Source: an uncultured Campylobacter sp.
GTDB lineage: Bacteria > Campylobacterota > Campylobacteria > Campylobacterales > Campylobacteraceae
Direction: 5' to 3'
NCBI GenBank assembly: GCA_938041615.1
Contig: CALISV010000188.1
Span: 1-8,295 of the forward strand
DNA: 8,295 nt
Below, in pieces: positions 6,312-8,295 of this stretch (positions are counted from its first letter, which is position 1; every line of letters begins with the position of its first letter). The notes beneath the pieces are model-generated. The model worked only from the letters and a program-made list of their open reading frames with translations, did no database searches and was not told the DNA's origin. The position numbers were made by a program, and so were the translations under genes.

Positions 6312-6368
6312 AATTTAAATTTTAAGCTCGGCAGACCATTCGTCTAGCCTACGCTTAAAATTTAAATT
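6312..6368. repeat. Long imperfect hairpin downstream of the receptor gene
   Basis: The arms AATTTAAATTTTAAGC (6312-6327) and GCTTAAAATTTAAATT (6353-6368) are perfect 16-base reverse complements. The 25 bases between them fold again: GGC-AGAC (6330-6336) pairs with GTCT-A-GCC (6342-6349) around a CATTC loop with one bulged base. Together they form a nearly continuous 57-base hairpin. No T-tract follows on either strand, so it is not a standard intrinsic terminator, though it may protect or end the receptor mRNA. Confidence 0.75.
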
Positions 6369-6413
6369 CCGCCTTGTCTAGCAAAAAAATACTTCACCTT
6401 AGCTTCTTACACT

Positions 6414-6464
6414 CAAATTTTGAAGTCAAATTTAATCAAATTTGCAAATTTGACTTCAAATTTG
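6414..6464. repeat. Nested inverted repeats that can form two rival hairpins
   Basis: TTTGAAGTCAAATTT (6419-6433) and AAATTTGACTTCAAA (6446-6460) are perfect 15-base reverse complements around a 12-base loop. With one bulged base the stem extends to 6414 and 6464. The loop and right arm also form a separate perfect 18-base palindrome, TCAAATTTGCAAATTTGA at 6436-6453. The two structures share bases and cannot form together. No T-tract follows. Confidence 0.75.
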
Positions 6465-6597
6465 GCTCGCCCGAACCCGCATCCTGAAAGCGTCAAATTT
6501 GGTTTAAATCCGCGGCGTATTGCAATATTTAGCCGAACCGGGTTTGTATTTGCAACGTTCAAATTTTAATCTCAATCTCTTTTTATCCATTTTTCGC

Positions 6598-6603
6598 TAA
6601 AAT
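6598..6603 (+). promoter_or_regulatory. Likely -10 of leuC
   Basis: TAAAAT follows a T-rich stretch (TTTTTATCCATTTTTCGC), the pattern seen upstream of many Campylobacter -10 elements. The short tandem CGCTAAAAT / CGCTAAATT offers a second candidate nine bases further on, so the exact start is unsure. The ribosome site AAGGA at 6638-6642 lies five bases before the leuC ATG. Confidence 0.4.
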
Positions 6604-6647
6604 CGCTAAATTTTAAAAACGCGCGGTATCCGCAAAAAAGGAAATTT

Positions 6648-7922
6648 ATGCAAAACTCAAAGCAAACCATCACCGAAAAGATTTTCAGCGAGCACGTAGG
6701 GCGCGAGGTTTTCGCGGGCGAGATCATCGAGAGCGACATCGACATGGTCATCGGCAACGACATCACGACTCCTATCTCCATCAAGCAGTTTGAGCGAAGC
6801 GGCGCGACGAAGCTCGCCAACCCGGGCGGCTTTAGCGTCGTGATGGACCACTACATCCCCGCCAAAGACATCCTAAGCGCCAACCAAGCCAAAATCAGCC
6901 GCGATTTTGCGTATAAGCACGATTTGAAAAATTATTTCGACGAAAAGGACATGGGCATCGAGCACGCGCTTTTGCCGGAAAAAGGGCTCGTGGTGCCTGG
7001 CGACGTCATCATCGGCGCCGATAGCCACACCTGTACGCACGGCGCGCTGGGAGCCTTTGCAACGGGCATGGGTAGCACCGACCTAGCCTACGCGATGATA
7101 ACGGGCAAAAACTGGTTTAAGGTGCCGCCGACTATCAAAGTGATCTTTCGCGGCAAACTTGACCGCCACGTCTACGGCAAGGACCTCATCCTAGAAATCA
7201 TCCGCCGCATCGGCGTAGACGGCGCGCTGTATAAGGCGCTGGAGTTTACGGGCGAGACGATAGAGAGCCTCGATATGGACGGGCGTTTTAGTATGTGCAA
7301 CATGGCGATCGAAGCAGGCGGCAAAAGCGGCATCATCGCGGTCGACGAAACAACAAAAGAGTTTTTAAAAGGCAAAAGCTTACGCGCCGAGCCGAAGCTG
7401 CACTACTCCGACGAGGGCGCGAACTACGAGCAAATTTTAGAGATCGACGTTAGCAAGCTCGATCCCGTGATCGCCTATCCGTTTCTGCCTAGCAACGGCA
7501 AGAGCGTGCGCGAAGCGGTAAAAGACGACATCGCCATCGATCAGGCCTTTATCGGTAGCTGCACGAACGGCCGCCTAAGCGACTTGCGCATCGCGGCTGA
7601 AATCCTAAAAGGCCGCAAAGTAGCGCGCAAAACCCGCCTCATCATCACGCCGGCGACGCAAAAGATCGCCCTGCAAGCGCAAAAAGAGGGGCTGATGGAT
7701 ATATTTGCCGAGGCTGGTGCGGTCGTGAGCAACCCGACCTGCGGCGCGTGCCTGGGCGGATATATGGGGATTTTGGGCGTGGGCGAGCGCTGCGTAAGCA
7801 CGACTAATCGAAATTTCGTCGGTCGCATGGGCGATAGAACGAGCGAAGTATATCTGGCAAACTCCGCCGTCGCCGCAGCTAGCGCCGTCGCAGGCAAGAT
7901 CGCCGATCCAAGGGATTTGTAG
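6648..7922 (+). CDS. leuC: 3-isopropylmalate dehydratase large subunit, short (LeuC2/HacA-like) type
   Basis: With the small subunit LeuD this aconitase-family enzyme isomerises 2-isopropylmalate to 3-isopropylmalate in leucine synthesis, using a [4Fe-4S] cluster. The three cluster cysteines are present: Cys305 in GSCTNG and Cys365 and Cys368 in NPTCGACLGG. Other family motifs are GADSHTCTHG (123-132), TGMGSTDLA (139-147) and NRNFVGRMG (387-395). At 424 residues it belongs to the shorter archaeal/HacA-like branch rather than the roughly 470-residue E. coli type. Members of that branch include homoaconitase and dimethylmalate dehydratase subunits, so the substrate is inferred. The ATG at 6648 has AAGGA five bases upstream. 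No leuD follows; the next gene is convergent. It appears to be a single-gene transcription unit. Confidence 0.92.
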   Translation: MQNSKQTITEKIFSEHVGREVFAGEIIESDIDMVIGNDITTPISIKQFERSGATKLANPGGFSVVMDHYIPAKDILSANQAKISRDFAYKHDLKNYFDEKDMGIEHALLPEKGLVVPGDVIIGADSHTCTHGALGAFATGMGSTDLAYAMITGKNWFKVPPTIKVIFRGKLDRHVYGKDLILEIIRRIGVDGALYKALEFTGETIESLDMDGRFSMCNMAIEAGGKSGIIAVDETTKEFLKGKSLRAEPKLHYSDEGANYEQILEIDVSKLDPVIAYPFLPSNGKSVREAVKDDIAIDQAFIGSCTNGRLSDLRIAAEILKGRKVARKTRLIITPATQKIALQAQKEGLMDIFAEAGAVVSNPTCGACLGGYMGILGVGERCVSTTNRNFVGRMGDRTSEVYLANSAVAAASAVAGKIADPRDL

Positions 7923-7936
7923 TTTTATAAAATTTC

Positions 7937-7970
7937 AAAAAAGGGGAAGGGCTATTATAAAGCCTTCCTT
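7937..7970 (-). terminator. Intrinsic terminator of the Sel1 gene, possibly bidirectional
   Basis: On the minus strand GGAAGGCT and AGCCCTTCC pair around an ATTATAA-type loop with one bulged base (7945-7953 with 7961-7968). The stem can extend by two G-U pairs. It is followed by six T residues (complement of 7937-7942). It lies about 40 bases past the stop of the minus-strand Sel1 gene. On the plus strand only TTCTT follows, so it would end leuC transcripts less well, but it can serve both convergent genes. Confidence 0.75.
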
Positions 7971-8007
7971 CTTAAAAGGCGCAAGTTATTAAGCTTACTA
8001 CTTCAAA

Positions 8008-8295
8008 TTATTTTGCAAATTTACAAGAGAACTCATTCCCTAGATCGCAAGCTTTCTTATTGAGTTCTTTTGCTTTTGCTTTATCTTTTTCTATGCCCAA
8101 CCCCTTATAGTACAATGAGGCAAGGCGACCGCAACCATATCCGTCATCGTCGTCACAAGCTTTTTGATAAAACTCATGCGCTTTTGCATAGTTCTGTTCT
8201 CTAAAAAACATCTCGCCAAGACCGGCGCAACCATTCGCATTACCGCCGTCACAAGCTTTCTGATAAAGCTCCTTTGCCTTTTTACTACTTTCAAA
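8008..8295 (-). CDS. Sel1-like repeat protein, cysteine-paired (partial, start outside window)
   Basis: The 95 C-terminal residues of a minus-strand gene are visible; the frame stays open to the right edge. It carries Sel1-like repeats (paired alpha helices of the tetratricopeptide superfamily) with pattern KA-x-E-[FL]-[YN]-x-KAC. Each repeat has two cysteines eight residues apart: window residues 15/23, 47/55 and 83/91. This is the pattern of the Helicobacter cysteine-rich (Hcp) proteins, which are secreted and disulfide-bonded. Annotators often call them beta-lactamase-like, a label not supported by activity motifs here. Only the second repeat has the YYKGLGIEKD segment; the first lacks four residues of it, giving spacings of 32 and 36. 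An internal ATG at 8209-8211 is not the start, because the repeat pattern continues upstream of it. Codons look more AT-rich than in leuC. Its partner or role is unknown. Confidence 0.85.
   Translation of the reverse strand, partial: FESSKKAKELYQKACDGGNANGCAGLGEMFFREQNYAKAHEFYQKACDDDDGYGCGRLASLYYKGLGIEKDKAKAKELNKKACDLGNEFSCKFAK

Larger units (their letters stand above)
6273..6647. other. 375-base non-coding gap between the receptor gene and leuC
   Basis: I see no gene here on either strand. Its left half holds the hairpins listed separately. The middle (about 6470-6560) has little apart from the perfect palindrome TATTGCAATA at 6518-6527, and the right end holds the leuC promoter. Counting from the last codons of the receptor gene to the leuC start there are fourteen AAATTT hexamers. 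I find no leader peptide, T-box or riboswitch pattern. Confidence 0.7.

Noticed and set aside
6312..6464. Insertion sequence or MITE remnant from the paired inverted repeats
   Set aside because: There is no transposase fragment and no clean target duplication. The two hairpins have different arms, so they are not the ends of one element. A dispersed-repeat origin remains open as a finding.
6273..6647. Leucine attenuator, T-box or riboswitch upstream of leuC
   Set aside because: No short peptide with leucine codons, no T-box motif and no terminator with a T-run before leuC is visible. The hairpins lie far upstream of the likely promoter.
8091..8294. Second minus-strand frame over the Sel1 gene
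   Set aside because: It is a shifted reading of the same repeats. The frame with regular cysteine pairs and Sel1 pattern is clearly the coding one.

Overview
The window looks like chromosome from a Campylobacter species, probably of the moderately GC-rich C. rectus/showae/curvus/concisus type. That placement is an inference. It rests on the gene set and on the very frequent AAATTT hexamers between genes. From memory, the order NFACT protein - small acidic protein - cdsA - dxr also occurs in C. jejuni.

Left part (1-4065), all on the minus strand and read right to left: a 439-residue NFACT/RqcH-like protein, a 120-residue acidic protein 14 bases downstream, a 477-base gap rich in inverted repeats, then cdsA (CDP-diacylglycerol synthase) and dxr (DXP reductoisomerase). 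cdsA and dxr overlap by 7 bases, and dxr starts with GTG. A further minus-strand reading frame begins inside the end of dxr and runs off the left edge. cdsA makes the activated lipid for phospholipid synthesis, and dxr commits carbon to the MEP isoprenoid pathway.

Middle (4066-6272): an 86-base divergent promoter region separates the NFACT gene from a plus-strand TonB-dependent siderophore receptor of 706 residues. A partial Fur-box match covers the receptor's likely -10, so iron repression is plausible. The NFACT gene has a perfect TATAAT only 7 bases upstream of its ATG and no Shine-Dalgarno sequence, which suggests a leaderless or near-leaderless mRNA.

Right part (6273-8295): a 375-base gap with two large hairpins and several perfect palindromes, then leuC of the short (about 420-residue) type with no leuD next to it. 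A terminator works best for the minus strand and lies between leuC and a convergent gene for a cysteine-paired Sel1-repeat protein, whose start lies beyond the right edge.

I see no mobile element with a transposase, no CRISPR array, no tRNA or rRNA, and no evident new multi-gene system. The most unusual material is in the two non-coding gaps and in the divergent promoter region.
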